This document shows positions 1 to 9,154 of a DNA stretch of 64,000 nt, one piece after another. Position 1 is the stretch's first letter, and each line of letters starts with the position of its first letter. Origin of the DNA: Novacetimonas maltaceti (GTDB taxonomy: Bacteria; Pseudomonadota; Alphaproteobacteria; Acetobacterales; Acetobacteraceae); assembly GCF_002906255.1 (NCBI RefSeq), contig NZ_POTC01000013.1, forward strand, positions 1-64,000. The letters are read 5' to 3'. The notes below the pieces were generated by a model. That model was not told the origin of the DNA and did no database searches. It was given only the letters and a program-made list of their open reading frames with translations. A program made the position numbers and the translations under genes.

Positions 1-114
1 TGGTGGCCATGGCGGGAATTGCTCCACCCGATCCCATCCCGAACTCGGCCGTGAAAAACCCCAGCGCCCATGATACTGTGCCTCAAGGCACGGGAAAGTC
101 GGTCGCCGCCAGAT
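1..114 (+). rRNA. rrf: 5S ribosomal RNA (5' end cut by window)
   Basis: The opening 114 bases read as a bacterial 5S rRNA: the conserved stretch GATCCCATCCCGAACTCGG is at about 30-48, GGTACTGTG-like sequence (here GATACTGTG) at about 72-80, and the 3' end GGTCGCCGCCAG pairs with the opening TGGTGGCC. Only two or three 5' bases seem to be missing. An initiator tRNA follows 30 bases later, the usual 5S-tRNA-fMet end of an alphaproteobacterial rRNA operon, so the 16S and 23S genes should lie just left of the window. Confidence 0.93.
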
Positions 115-142
115 CTTCCAGTCAGTCCCTCCAACTCACCAC

Positions 143-219
<77 letters not shown>

Positions 220-245
220 AACGTAAGCGTCTGATAAGACAACAG

Positions 246-273
246 AAAAGCCACCCAAAAGGGTGGCTTTTTT
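246..273 (+). terminator. Rho-independent terminator of the rRNA operon
   Basis: Hairpin AAAGCCACCC / GGGTGGCTTT with an AAAA loop followed by a T-run (268-273), 27 bases after tRNA-fMet. Positions 274-532 hold no gene that I can support. Confidence 0.92.
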
Positions 274-532
274 GTGCCCAAAATCCAACGCAGGAAACAC
301 CAGCCGGGGCCCCACACAGCCGGGTAATCCCCAGCCCTCCAATTCTACCAACATGCGAAGCCACCTTCGGCGGGAAGTCTGCATCCGGCGGCAGGAACTT
401 CCATCGGTGTGGTCCCAGATGGTTGTTCCCCAGCAGATCGCGTGCGCCGCGATGCGCCAGACTAAATGTCAGGTCTAGCGCGCCGCACGCAGTACCGACG
501 GGTCATGGCGCTTTTCCCCTCTGCCGTGACCG

Positions 533-1486
533 TCAGGCGATTGTTACGACCTTGGTCAGATGACGTGGCGCAAGCGTATCCAGCTCGCGCATCCGCGCCA
601 CATATTCGCCCAGCAACTGCAGCACCGGCAGGCAGAGCAGGGGACGTACGAATGCCGGGCTGGAGATGGGCAGCGTGACATCGCCCGGACCGCCCAGTCC
701 CAGCACGCGCGCGCCCTTTTCCATGACCTCGCGCGCGACCTGCGCTTCTTCGGCCGCCGTGTCCGGATGATAGAGCATGATGACACATGACCGTTCGTCG
801 ATCAGGCTGATCGGGCCATGACGATATTCCAGCGGATGGTGAGCCTCGGTCTGGCTCAGGCTCATTTCCTGCAGTTTCAGCGCTCCCTCGCGCGCGACGC
901 CATATAATGCGCCGCCGCCCAGGAAGACGAAATGCGAACGTCCTTCGATGATCGCACGCAGGTGTGGGTCGGCCGCATCCAGCAGTTCTTCCGCCGCGCG
1001 CGTGGCCTCCGGCCCGACCGCAATCCCGGCATAGCGCAGCCCCATCAGCAGCATCAGGCTGGCGGATGCGGTCATCACGATCCCTTCTTCGGGATGTGTC
1101 TGCGCCACCACGACCTCGTCTGCATTCTTGCACAGGGCGCTTCCCGGGGCGCAACTGAATGCCGTGACCTCCAGCCCGGCATCCCGACTGGCCCTGGCTG
1201 CGGCTACCGTCTCGGTCGAAGCTCCACTACGTGACAGGGCGACGACATGTGGCGCGACTGTCGCGGGCACGTAATCATTGCGGCGTCGGGTCCATTCATT
1301 GCCCGGCACCGCGCGGGACATCACGCCCTGTGCATTCAGCGTCGCGGCGATTGAATCGGCAATATGCACAGACGTGCCGCAACCCACGACGACATGGACC
1401 TGCCCGGCGCGCGGCCGCACATGGTTCATGTCCACCCTGTTCCAGAGCGGGAACTGTTCGCGAATGCCGCGTTCCGTTGCGTTCAT
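533..1486 (-). CDS. SIS-domain sugar-phosphate isomerase (GlmS C-terminal-like)
   Basis: A 317-residue cytoplasmic protein made of two SIS (sugar isomerase) domains and no glutaminase domain. The phosphosugar-binding loop VVGCGTS is near residue 35, LSRSGASTET near residue 85, a second-domain FLGGGALYG near 190, and the C-terminus LTKVVTIA resembles GlmS-type LAKSVTVE. The family includes FrlB/AgaS-type fructosamine or amino-sugar phosphate deglycases and isomerases; the exact substrate is unknown. The ATG at 1486 is preferred over an in-frame TTG at 1492 because GAGGATTGAGC sits upstream. It stands alone next to the rRNA operon and has no obvious partner. Confidence 0.85.
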   Translation of the reverse strand: MNATERGIREQFPLWNRVDMNHVRPRAGQVHVVVGCGTSVHIADSIAATLNAQGVMSRAVPGNEWTRRRNDYVPATVAPHVVALSRSGASTETVAAARASRDAGLEVTAFSCAPGSALCKNADEVVVAQTHPEEGIVMTASASLMLLMGLRYAGIAVGPEATRAAEELLDAADPHLRAIIEGRSHFVFLGGGALYGVAREGALKLQEMSLSQTEAHHPLEYRHGPISLIDERSCVIMLYHPDTAAEEAQVAREVMEKGARVLGLGGPGDVTLPISSPAFVRPLLCLPVLQLLGEYVARMRELDTLAPRHLTKVVTIA

Positions 1487-1590
1487 GCTCAATCCTCGTT
1501 TTCCGGCCTGTGGAGAAATATTGTTTGGGGCTGTGTGTCAGGAAACAGAAACAGCGGGGGATGCCGCATCGCGCAGCAGGCTCCGCCGTC

Positions 1591-1902
1591 GCTGCTCAGC
1601 CTGCCGACTGGGCCGTGATCGCGAAATAGGTCCGCGCCAACGCCGGAATCCGCAAGGACAGCCACTGGGTCGGTGGTGATCCCGGCCGCCTCGAACCCTT
1701 GGCTTGGGCAGCATGAACACCGCACAAGGCATTCCTCACCCTGCGCAATCCCGATCAGGTCTCTCGCCCCATCCTGATCGAACCGGGCCGGGTGCTAGAA
1801 CTGCCAGCGGATGTCCCATGCCCTGTGGGCGAAATCACCCGCCCCCGCCACGCTGGATGCGGCCACATCCGTCGTGGTCACGCTGGCCCCCGTTCGAGGT
1901 GA
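1591..1902 (+). pseudogene. Decayed 3' end of a carbohydrate-active (glycoside hydrolase-like) gene
   Basis: One frame reads as coherent protein across two stop codons: AQPADWAVIAK, TAG (1627), then VRANAGIRKDSHWVGGDP and LEPLAWAA, TGA (1714), then TPHKAFLTLRNP and ILIEPGRVLELPADVP, ending at TGA 1900. Both stops fall where tryptophan would fit (AKW-RANA and WASW-TP), that is TGG to TAG and TGG to TGA. From memory, the HWVGGDP...TLRNP pattern occurs at the C-terminus of glycoside hydrolases often annotated 'enterotoxin' or melibiase-like; this family call is tentative. No 5' part is present: upstream sequence is intergenic and the SIS gene. I read it as a relic left by deletion. Confidence 0.55.
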
Positions 1903-1958
1903 TGGCGCTGGAACGGAGACCCTGATGCGATGATAAAACGGGGACGGGCAGGTGCGCC

Positions 1959-4067
1959 TTACGGCTTGCCTGGTGCCAGCAGAGTCTGCGCGAAGAAGCG
2001 CGTCATCCACATGTAGCCCTGCAGCCAGTCCTGCGTACGCAGGAACGCATGGCGCTCCCCGGGGAAGACATGGTCTTCGTAGGGAACGCCCTGCGCGGTC
2101 AGCATCCGTGCCAGCAGCGTGGACTGCTCGAACTCCACATTACGGTCGTCATCGCCATGCACCAGCAGGACCGGCGCGCGCCAGTGCCCGATGTCCGCAA
2201 TGGGGGAGGAGCGCCATTCCTGTTCATGCGCGTCGCGGTTCTGCTGGGGTGACAGGCCCGGATGGTCGGGTTCGGTCATGTCGTGGACACCGTGGAAATC
2301 CACCCCGGCGGCGAAGACATCGCTGTTACGCGCCAGCGCCAGCCCCGTCAGGTATCCACCCCAGCTGCCGCCCCAGATCCCGATCCTGTGGGTGTCCACA
2401 TCGTCGCGCGCCTGCAGGTATGCCGCCGCCGCCTGCACGTCGCGATATTCGCTGGCCCCGGCGCGCCCGGTTTCAGGCGCATTGCGGAAGGCCTCGCCAT
2501 AGCCCGAACCGCTGCGGTAATTCACCGACAGCACCACATATCCCTGCGACGCCAGCGTCTGGTTCATCAGGTAGGCGTTGGAATAATATCCCATCGCGTT
2601 GAACGCGGGCAGCATCTGGCGTTCCGGGCCACCATGGACGAACACCAGCGCGGGATGGCGACGGGCCGTATCATCGGGGGGCGTGAAAAGCTGCCCGTGC
2701 AGGTCAAGCCCGTCGGCACTGTGGAAGCGCACGTCCTGCGGTGTCACGAACGCGATGCCCTCAGGCAGTGCCGGTGTCACGGGGGAAAGGGCGTGCCCAT
2801 TTTCCAGGACAACGGGGTGGGCCGTCTGCGTGACACTGGTTGCCATGACGGCAATGTCGGCCCCTGCCGTAACCAGGGTCGAAATCTCGTCATTGCCCGG
2901 TGTCAGCGCGACGGCGGCCCCATTCCCCGCGACAGGCCGCGACCAGGCCCGCCACTGGTCCAGATCCCCGGAATTGGAAGTATAGAGCAGGGTTTTTCCA
3001 TCCTGCGACAACTGGTAGGCCGAAACTTCCGCACCATCGGGCGTCAGGCAGTCCGGCGCACCCTGTCCCGTCATCGGCAGGGCGCAGATGCGCATCCATC
3101 CGCTGCCTTCCCACGGGAACAGCAGCCTGCCATCCGCCGCCCAGTACGGGACGGACCCTTCAGGTGCCGCGAACCGCGATCCCTTGCCCGCAGGCGCGGT
3201 CCAGACGGTGTGTTCCGCCCCGGAGGCAAGGTCATGGACATGGATGGACCAGAACCGTCCCTTCTGCGGGTCTGTCCCCAGGATCGGGTCCTGCGTGCGG
3301 AAGAACGCCACTGACTTCCCGTCCGGGGAGAATACCGGCTGGCGATCGTTCGACAGGGCCGGCGGGATGAAGGTCAGGCTGCTGGCCTTTGCGCCCGCAT
3401 CCCACAGCGCGATGACCCCATGGGACCCACGGTCGACTTCCACCGCGATGTGCCGCCCGTCAGGCGACCAGCGCAGCCCGGTGATCGCACCCGGCGTGGT
3501 GAAGGCGGCGGCAGGCATCGCCCCCGTGCGCGCGATCATCAGCGTGCCGCCACGGCTGAAGGCCAGGAAGGTCCCATCGGGGGAAAATGCGGGCGAATGT
3601 CCTTCGCCCATGACGGTATCGTGCCCTGACGGGCCGATCAGGTGGACCGTTTCCTTGCCCGCGAAGGTCGCCTGTCCCGCGTTGGGCGGCGCGTCGTTCG
3701 GGTATTCGGGATCGCCCCCCTCGACATAGGCGAGGCTCCGCCCGTCGGGCGTCAGGACCAGGCCCCACAGGTCGGTGCCGTCATCGCGCGTGTAATGGGT
3801 AAGGCGGCGCGGGGCCTGCCCATGGTCTGACACCATGATGTTGCGTACGCCCGCGCGCCGTTCCACCCACGCGATGCGCGGGGCCTGCGCCGCACCGGCA
3901 AGCCCGTTGGCGTAAGGCATCGCCAGCAGGGATGAAAGGCGTGTCTGCAGTGACGTATCACCCGGTGTCGCATCGCCGCCGGGGGCGGCCAGCGCGGAGG
4001 ACGCCAGCAGCGCACTGCCCAGCAGGCCAAGGCCCGTACGACGCAGCAGGAAGGAGATGTCGGTCAT
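1959..4067 (-). CDS. S9 family prolyl oligopeptidase, exported
   Basis: A 702-residue serine peptidase. An N-terminal signal peptide (about residues 1-28, ending ALAAPGG) is followed by a beta-propeller with repeated FSPDG/WSPDG motifs (residues 150-400) and an alpha/beta-hydrolase domain from about 430. The nucleophile elbow is GGSWGGY (Ser near 568), with Asp in GDDDRN (near 640) and His in GERHAF (near 673), so the triad is complete. The family (dipeptidyl aminopeptidase/acylaminoacyl peptidase) cuts short peptides. Its ATG overlaps the TGA of the upstream serine hydrolase (ATGA, 4065-4069), so it is the last gene of a translationally coupled operon. Products would be formed in the periplasm. 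Confidence 0.93.
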   Translation of the reverse strand: MTDISFLLRRTGLGLLGSALLASSALAAPGGDATPGDTSLQTRLSSLLAMPYANGLAGAAQAPRIAWVERRAGVRNIMVSDHGQAPRRLTHYTRDDGTDLWGLVLTPDGRSLAYVEGGDPEYPNDAPPNAGQATFAGKETVHLIGPSGHDTVMGEGHSPAFSPDGTFLAFSRGGTLMIARTGAMPAAAFTTPGAITGLRWSPDGRHIAVEVDRGSHGVIALWDAGAKASSLTFIPPALSNDRQPVFSPDGKSVAFFRTQDPILGTDPQKGRFWSIHVHDLASGAEHTVWTAPAGKGSRFAAPEGSVPYWAADGRLLFPWEGSGWMRICALPMTGQGAPDCLTPDGAEVSAYQLSQDGKTLLYTSNSGDLDQWRAWSRPVAGNGAAVALTPGNDEISTLVTAGADIAVMATSVTQTAHPVVLENGHALSPVTPALPEGIAFVTPQDVRFHSADGLDLHGQLFTPPDDTARRHPALVFVHGGPERQMLPAFNAMGYYSNAYLMNQTLASQGYVVLSVNYRSGSGYGEAFRNAPETGRAGASEYRDVQAAAAYLQARDDVDTHRIGIWGGSWGGYLTGLALARNSDVFAAGVDFHGVHDMTEPDHPGLSPQQNRDAHEQEWRSSPIADIGHWRAPVLLVHGDDDRNVEFEQSTLLARMLTAQGVPYEDHVFPGERHAFLRTQDWLQGYMWMTRFFAQTLLAPGKP

Positions 4068-5353
4068 CAGGGTGCGGCTCCGGCAAGGGTCGTGAAAATC
4101 TGTTCCTCCACCCGTGTGAAGGAAGAATAGGCGCCCGGCGTTATGGCATCTTCATCGGGATAACCGTCCGCCGCGAAGACGAACGCATCCCCGTTGGCGG
4201 TTTCGTACCAGAAGCCCGAATGCAGCCCGTAGGCATCGCCAAGGTGCCCGCGCAGTCCCCCGTGATAGCCACGATAGGGGATGCCCGGCCGCCCGTTCGG
4301 GTCCGGCTGTCCCGTCAACTGGATCATGCCCAGCCCGTAGCTGGCAATGGGATAGGGGCAGGTCCCGTCATGCCCGTCATACCGCCATGTCGGCGTTTCC
4401 ATCTGCTGGACGCCGTGCGCGGACAGCAGGCGCGTGCCATCAAGGGTGCCCCCCTGCTGCATGAAGCGGGCGAGGCGGGCAAGGCCCGCGACGGAAACGC
4501 GCAGGCCGCCCTGTGGCGAAAACGCGGTGCCATTGGACCCGATGACATAGGTGGCAAGCTGTGCTGCGGACCATCCCTTTGGCGGCTGCGTATCGACCTG
4601 CGCCACGTAACCGGAGGGCATGTCGCGATACAGCGTCGCCAGCCGGTCGGGATGGCGCAGTTCCGCAATGTTGTAGCCGCCGTCAATGCCCAGGGGCTCC
4701 AGCACATGCGCCTGCTGGTAGCGGTCGAAGCGCTCGCCGCTGACCCGTTCGATGATGGTGCCGATCAGGCCGTAGCACAGGTTGCAGTATTCAAACCACG
4801 TCCCCGGCGGGTGCCCCGCGCCATGCGCGAAATGGTAATCCGGCTGTCCCACCCGATGGTCCGGGCCGAACAGGTTGGCCACCTTCTGTTCCGGCGGCAG
4901 GGTATAGCGGTCGGCATCCACGATGGTCGAGGTATGGTTGAGCAGCATCCGCACCGTGATCGGCACATCCGCGAAGTCCGGGTTGCGCAGGCGAAAGCCA
5001 AGGTACTCCGACGCATCCGCATCCAGCGACACACGCCCCTGTTCCACCAGTTCCATCAGCCCGATGGTCGTCACCAGCTTGGAGACGGAGGCGATGCGAA
5101 ACAGCGTGTCCGGGCCGGCGGGCACGCTGCTGTCTTCGGTGCGGCGCGCGAACCCGCCATGGTAGCTGTAGGCAACGCGCCCCTTGTGCAGCCGCATGGC
5201 CACGATCGCGGCCAGCGGGCGTGATTCCCCCTGCGTCAGGATGGCGTCCATGGCGCTGTCCGTGGGGTTGGGGGCCGGTGTGGCCGCGACGGCGGGACTG
5301 ATGGCCGCAAGTCCCAGCGCGCCGATCGCGCCAAGCAGTTTCATGCGTTTCAT
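4067..5353 (-). CDS. Exported serine hydrolase, class C beta-lactamase/D-peptidase fold
   Basis: A 428-residue protein with a signal peptide (MKRMKLL to PAVAA, about 23 residues). The SxxK motif is SVSK (residues 89-92) and the YxN motif is YCN (near 187), which place it in the beta-lactamase/esterase/D-aminopeptidase family (PF00144). The ATG at 5353 is chosen over an upstream in-frame ATG because it starts the signal peptide and overlaps the TGA of the acylase gene as ATGA (5350-5353). It is the third of four coupled genes (D-amino acid dehydrogenase, acylase, this gene, S9 peptidase), which argues for a peptidase or amidase role on D-residue substrates more than for antibiotic resistance; that is inference. 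Confidence 0.88.
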   Translation of the reverse strand: MKRMKLLGAIGALGLAAISPAVAATPAPNPTDSAMDAILTQGESRPLAAIVAMRLHKGRVAYSYHGGFARRTEDSSVPAGPDTLFRIASVSKLVTTIGLMELVEQGRVSLDADASEYLGFRLRNPDFADVPITVRMLLNHTSTIVDADRYTLPPEQKVANLFGPDHRVGQPDYHFAHGAGHPPGTWFEYCNLCYGLIGTIIERVSGERFDRYQQAHVLEPLGIDGGYNIAELRHPDRLATLYRDMPSGYVAQVDTQPPKGWSAAQLATYVIGSNGTAFSPQGGLRVSVAGLARLARFMQQGGTLDGTRLLSAHGVQQMETPTWRYDGHDGTCPYPIASYGLGMIQLTGQPDPNGRPGIPYRGYHGGLRGHLGDAYGLHSGFWYETANGDAFVFAADGYPDEDAITPGAYSSFTRVEEQIFTTLAGAAP

Positions 5354-7758
5354 GGTGTGCTTCCCGGCTGCAGGCTGGTGCGCCTGCGTGTTGCCGCCCT
5401 GACGCGGTGGGCGGAGAAGGGCAGGGGCTGCATCTTCCCCCTGAGCCAGTCGCCCATGAAATCCGCATAATGGGCCGAACGTGGGTCGCCGCTCTGGCCG
5501 GGGAAGTTGAGGAAGACCGAATTGTCCCATTCGCCGACATCGCAGACCATCAGGTAACTCGCCCCTCCGGTGGCGGCATAGGGATCATGCCCCTTCGACA
5601 GCGGGTTGTACCATCGTGCCATGACGGTATAGGAATCTCCCCCCGTGCCCATCCGCGCACCGCCCAGCGTCGGGAACCGGGTCGCCACGCCGGGCGCATG
5701 CGCCAGCGGGTGATGCAGGGTGATCGTGTGCAGGGTTCCCCACCGCCATGCCGCCATGACGGGGCCAAGGCGTTCGCGCAGTTCCGCCTTCGCCGCGCGC
5801 AGGGCCTCCACCAGCATGGCGTCGCGTGCCCTGGCCGGATCTGCGCCGAACCGGGTATCGGGTGTGTGCAGCAGCGTCTTCTGCACCGTGGCGTTGATGG
5901 GGCCGGGCAGCAGGTCGTGCAGGTCCGCAGGGATCAGCAGCGCATGCAGCGCGCGTTCCAGCCGCGACCACCAGACCTCGTACAGCGCCGCCGCCGCGCT
6001 GTCGGCCTGTATGCTGCCATCCCAGCGGCGCAGCAGCGCCGCCACGTCCGCAAGGTCGGGCGGCACATCGCCCAGCAGCGCCACCATGTCCAGCGCAAGC
6101 CGGGAGAACGTGTCATGCTGCAGCGCCGCGCAGTCCGCGATGGTCGTGCGGGGCGTTGCCTGCAGCACATGGGCGACGCGGTCGTAGCGGAAGCGGTCGC
6201 GCCATTCGAAGCTGACGCGGCGTTCCTGCGCGGGATAGCCGGGTGGCAGGTTCATTTCATTGGACGTGCCGAACCAGCCACAGGCGGGATTGAAGGTCGA
6301 GGGCAGCATCTCCAGCGGCTGCAGCCCCTTCCAGTCGTAGCGCCCGTCGCCCGGCACCGGCAGCAACCCGTCATGCCCGTCCACGCGCGACGGCAGGCCG
6401 CCCGCCGCCTGCCAGCCGATATTGCCTGCCGTGTCGGCATAGGTGAAGTTGGTGGGGCTGGTATGGACACGCAGCGCCTCGCGGAAGCTGTCCCAGTCAT
6501 GGGCAAGGTTCAGGCCGATATTGACCAGAAGCCCGTTCGCCCCCGGATACAGCCATGTCGCGCTGACCGCCGTTGCGCGGCGGCGCGCGGGATCGGCGGA
6601 CACGACCGGCCCCTGCGCCGCGTAACGCAGCACCACGTCGCGCCCGGCCTCCCCCCGCACCGCGATATGCGTGGAGACGGTTTCCATCCGTTTCCATGCG
6701 CCGTCATGGAAATAACGGTCCGGATGCGACGGATGGGTGCGCAGGATGAACAGGTCTTCCTGGTCGATGTGGAAATTCGTCCGGCCAAAGGCGATATGCG
6801 CGTTATGGCCCTGCATCACGCCGGGCATCCCCGCCGTGCCGCCGCCAATCACATCCAGCCCCGGCGCGCTGAGGTGGATGACGTAACGCGGCCCCGGCAC
6901 GCCAAAGCTCAGGTGCGGGTCGTTGGCAAGGATCGGCCGCTGTGTTGCCGTGCGCGCCGGCGCGATGACCCAGGCGTTGCTGCCGGAGTTCATGCGCCGG
7001 TGCTGCGTATCGCCCGGCTCTTCCACACGGCCAAGCGGCAGCGATGCCTGAAGCACATCGAACAGGCCAAGGTCCGCATCCGAAACCGCATGGACGTCCA
7101 GGCCGTTCGGGACGCGCAGTTCATGCGCGGGTTCCAGCGGCGTGGTCAGGGTGTCGTAGGACAGCACCCCGCGCGCGGCAAGGCGGGCGCGGCGGATCTC
7201 CGCGCGTGTATTTCCCGTGACCTCGGCGCGCACGCGGATCAGGTCCAGCACGTCCCACGCCATCGGCATGTAGTCGAAAACCGTGAATTCGGGCGGCAGG
7301 AGGTCGGGGCTGGCGCGCACCTGTGCAATGCGCGCGTTGATCCCCGCCACATACGCCCGCGCGCAGTCCTGCACCTGTGCAGGGAAGCGCGCCAGTTCGG
7401 CGGCCGCGTCGCCCCGGAACAGGAACAGCCGGTTGGCGGTGTCGGAGTCCACGAAATCCGCGCCGAAGACTTCCGCCAGGTGCCCCAGCGCCTGACGGTG
7501 GCCGAAATCCAGTTCCCACAGCCTGTCGCGCGCGACAAGGTAGCCGTTGGCGAAGAACGCGTCGGCAATGCTGCCTGCGCGGACATGGGGCACGCCCCAG
7601 TGGTCCTCCAGCACGTCCACCGGGGCCGACAGCCCCTCCAGCCCCGCGACCACGCTGCGGTGGCGCGTGGCGCGCACCGTGGGCGACAGGGCGATGAGGC
7701 CGGCAGCCGCCGCCCCGCCCAGCAGGACCTCGCGACGGCTGCACCCGATGTTGCGCAT
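5350..7758 (-). CDS. Penicillin acylase family Ntn-hydrolase, Tat-exported
   Basis: An 802-residue precursor of the Ntn-hydrolase acylase family (PF01804). From the ATG at 7758 the N-terminus MRNIGCSRREVLLGG is a twin-arginine signal followed by a hydrophobic stretch, so periplasmic export is likely. Upstream in-frame codons give no plausible protein. The alpha chain shows HWGVPHVRA (near 53) and GYLVARDRLWELDF (near 72). The auto-cleavage site is Gly259-Ser260 in NSGSNAWV, with Ser260 as the expected beta-chain nucleophile. Members cut N-acyl amides: penicillins, acyl-homoserine lactones, or the acyl chain of pyoverdine precursors (PvdQ). It lies 11 bases after the D-amino acid dehydrogenase and overlaps the next gene by four bases. 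Confidence 0.93.
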   Translation of the reverse strand: MRNIGCSRREVLLGGAAAAGLIALSPTVRATRHRSVVAGLEGLSAPVDVLEDHWGVPHVRAGSIADAFFANGYLVARDRLWELDFGHRQALGHLAEVFGADFVDSDTANRLFLFRGDAAAELARFPAQVQDCARAYVAGINARIAQVRASPDLLPPEFTVFDYMPMAWDVLDLIRVRAEVTGNTRAEIRRARLAARGVLSYDTLTTPLEPAHELRVPNGLDVHAVSDADLGLFDVLQASLPLGRVEEPGDTQHRRMNSGSNAWVIAPARTATQRPILANDPHLSFGVPGPRYVIHLSAPGLDVIGGGTAGMPGVMQGHNAHIAFGRTNFHIDQEDLFILRTHPSHPDRYFHDGAWKRMETVSTHIAVRGEAGRDVVLRYAAQGPVVSADPARRRATAVSATWLYPGANGLLVNIGLNLAHDWDSFREALRVHTSPTNFTYADTAGNIGWQAAGGLPSRVDGHDGLLPVPGDGRYDWKGLQPLEMLPSTFNPACGWFGTSNEMNLPPGYPAQERRVSFEWRDRFRYDRVAHVLQATPRTTIADCAALQHDTFSRLALDMVALLGDVPPDLADVAALLRRWDGSIQADSAAAALYEVWWSRLERALHALLIPADLHDLLPGPINATVQKTLLHTPDTRFGADPARARDAMLVEALRAAKAELRERLGPVMAAWRWGTLHTITLHHPLAHAPGVATRFPTLGGARMGTGGDSYTVMARWYNPLSKGHDPYAATGGASYLMVCDVGEWDNSVFLNFPGQSGDPRSAHYADFMGDWLRGKMQPLPFSAHRVRAATRRRTSLQPGSTP

Positions 7759-7769
7759 GCTGGGGCTCC

Positions 7770-8999
7770 TTATGCCGCGTCGGTCAGGGACGGGGTGGCC
7801 GTGCCGCGTATGAGGTCGCGGACCCGCAGCGCCGACCCGGCCGAAAGCGTGAAGCCCAGCGCGCCCTGCCCGACATTGAGCAGCAGGTTGGGATAGCGCG
7901 TGCGTGCGATGATCGGCACCCCGCTGGGCGTGGCGGGGCGCAGGCCCGCCCATGGCCGCGCGGTGTCATATGGCCCGGCCTGCGGCAGCGTTTCCGATGC
8001 AAGCGCACGCAGTCGCGCGATGCGGTGGGGGTTGATGCTGGCGTCACGCGCGCCGATATCGACCATCGCCGCAATGCGCAGCGCATCGCCAAGGCGGGCA
8101 TAGACCACGCGGTTGTCGTAATCGGTGACGCTGACATCGGGCATGGTCCCGGCGGGGGAATTCGCCGTCAGGCTGTAGCCCTTGAGCCCGTAAAGCGGCA
8201 GGTCGAAGCCAAGCGGACGCGCCAGTTGCCGCGATCCCACGCCTGCGGCCAGCACGACAAGGTCGGTATCGTGCGCCCGGCCATCGACCATCACGTCGCA
8301 CCGCCCGTTCGCGCCCGCGCCCAGGCTGGCCTGCCCGCGCAGCAGCGTGAAGGAGGGCATGGCCGTCATGGCGTCACGCAGCGACAGGCAGAACCGGTGG
8401 CAGTCCGCCACCTCGTCCGCGGGCGAGAAGATGCCCCCCGCAAGCTTTGGCGCAAGGGCGGCGAAGGCCGGTTCCACGCGCGCGCAGTCCGAAGGGGAAA
8501 GGACCTGTTCGAGTTCGGGGTTGCTGACGCTGGCGGCGGCCTTGCGGAATTTGGCGGCGTTGCGATAGACCACCAGCTTGCCCGGCTGCCGCCACAGGAA
8601 ATCCTTCAGCCCTTCGGTGCGCCAGCGGCCAAGCTCGTCCTGGCTGCGCAGCGCGAGGCTCAGCAGCACCTTGCTGTTGCGGGCGTTGGTGGTGCTGTTG
8701 CACGCCCGCAGGAACGCCAGCATCCAGCGCCACTGGTGCGGGTCGGCGCGCAGGCGCAGCGAAATGGGCGAACCCGCCTGCAGCAGCCATGACAGGGTCT
8801 CGCGCGGTACGCCCGCATCCGCCAGCGGATGGACATAGCGGTAGCTCAGTTGCCCCCCATTGGCGAAACTTGCTTCCTCCCCCACGTCGCCGTTGCGTTC
8901 GAGGAGCGTGACCGCATGCCCGTCGCGCAGCAGCGCATAGGCCGTCGCCAGTCCCGTGACGCCGCCACCGATGACCGTGATATTGCGTTGTGCCGGCAT
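7770..8999 (-). CDS. dadA: D-amino acid dehydrogenase (FAD-dependent, DadA-like)
   Basis: A 409-residue flavoprotein with the dinucleotide-binding motif VIGGGVTGLATAYAL at residues 9-23, the DadA-type segment EEASFANGGQLSYRYVHPLAD (about 42-62), and a C-terminal FAD-closing motif LNVGQGALGFTLSAGSA. DadA oxidises D-amino acids to 2-oxo acids and ammonia at the inner membrane and passes electrons to the respiratory chain, which suits an oxidative acetic acid bacterium. It is the first gene of the operon dadA-acylase-serine hydrolase-S9 peptidase. A candidate LysR box lies about 120 bases upstream. Other members of the DAO family (glycine oxidase-like) are possible but less likely. Confidence 0.88.
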   Translation of the reverse strand: MPAQRNITVIGGGVTGLATAYALLRDGHAVTLLERNGDVGEEASFANGGQLSYRYVHPLADAGVPRETLSWLLQAGSPISLRLRADPHQWRWMLAFLRACNSTTNARNSKVLLSLALRSQDELGRWRTEGLKDFLWRQPGKLVVYRNAAKFRKAAASVSNPELEQVLSPSDCARVEPAFAALAPKLAGGIFSPADEVADCHRFCLSLRDAMTAMPSFTLLRGQASLGAGANGRCDVMVDGRAHDTDLVVLAAGVGSRQLARPLGFDLPLYGLKGYSLTANSPAGTMPDVSVTDYDNRVVYARLGDALRIAAMVDIGARDASINPHRIARLRALASETLPQAGPYDTARPWAGLRPATPSGVPIIARTRYPNLLLNVGQGALGFTLSAGSALRVRDLIRGTATPSLTDAA

Positions 9000-9120
9000 C
9001 GACCCTGGTCCCCTGTCCTCACTATATATTACGCCATGGTAATGTTTTCATGGTGTTATTGAACCTGAAAACCTAGGAACAGATATCGCCGCAGGCCAGA
9101 TTAAAAACGCTGCCTCCCCA

Positions 9121-9133
9121 TAACCCATGGTTA
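9121..9133 (-). promoter_or_regulatory. Candidate LysR-type operator upstream of dadA operon
   Basis: TAACC-CAT-GGTTA, a perfect 5-bp inverted repeat with a 3-base spacer that fits the T-N11-A pattern of LysR-type regulators. It lies in the 155-base gap between the SbmA-like gene and dadA. The same motif recurs at 23280-23292 (perfect) and, with one mismatch, at 16002-16014 and 22706-22718. No clear -35/-10 pair could be fixed between it and dadA. Confidence 0.5.
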
Positions 9134-9154
9134 AGGGCGGGGGGACGGCAGGCC

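Noticed and set aside
5407-7896. 829-codon open frame on the plus strand
   Set aside because: Antisense shadow of the penicillin acylase gene, which has a complete active site and signal peptide.
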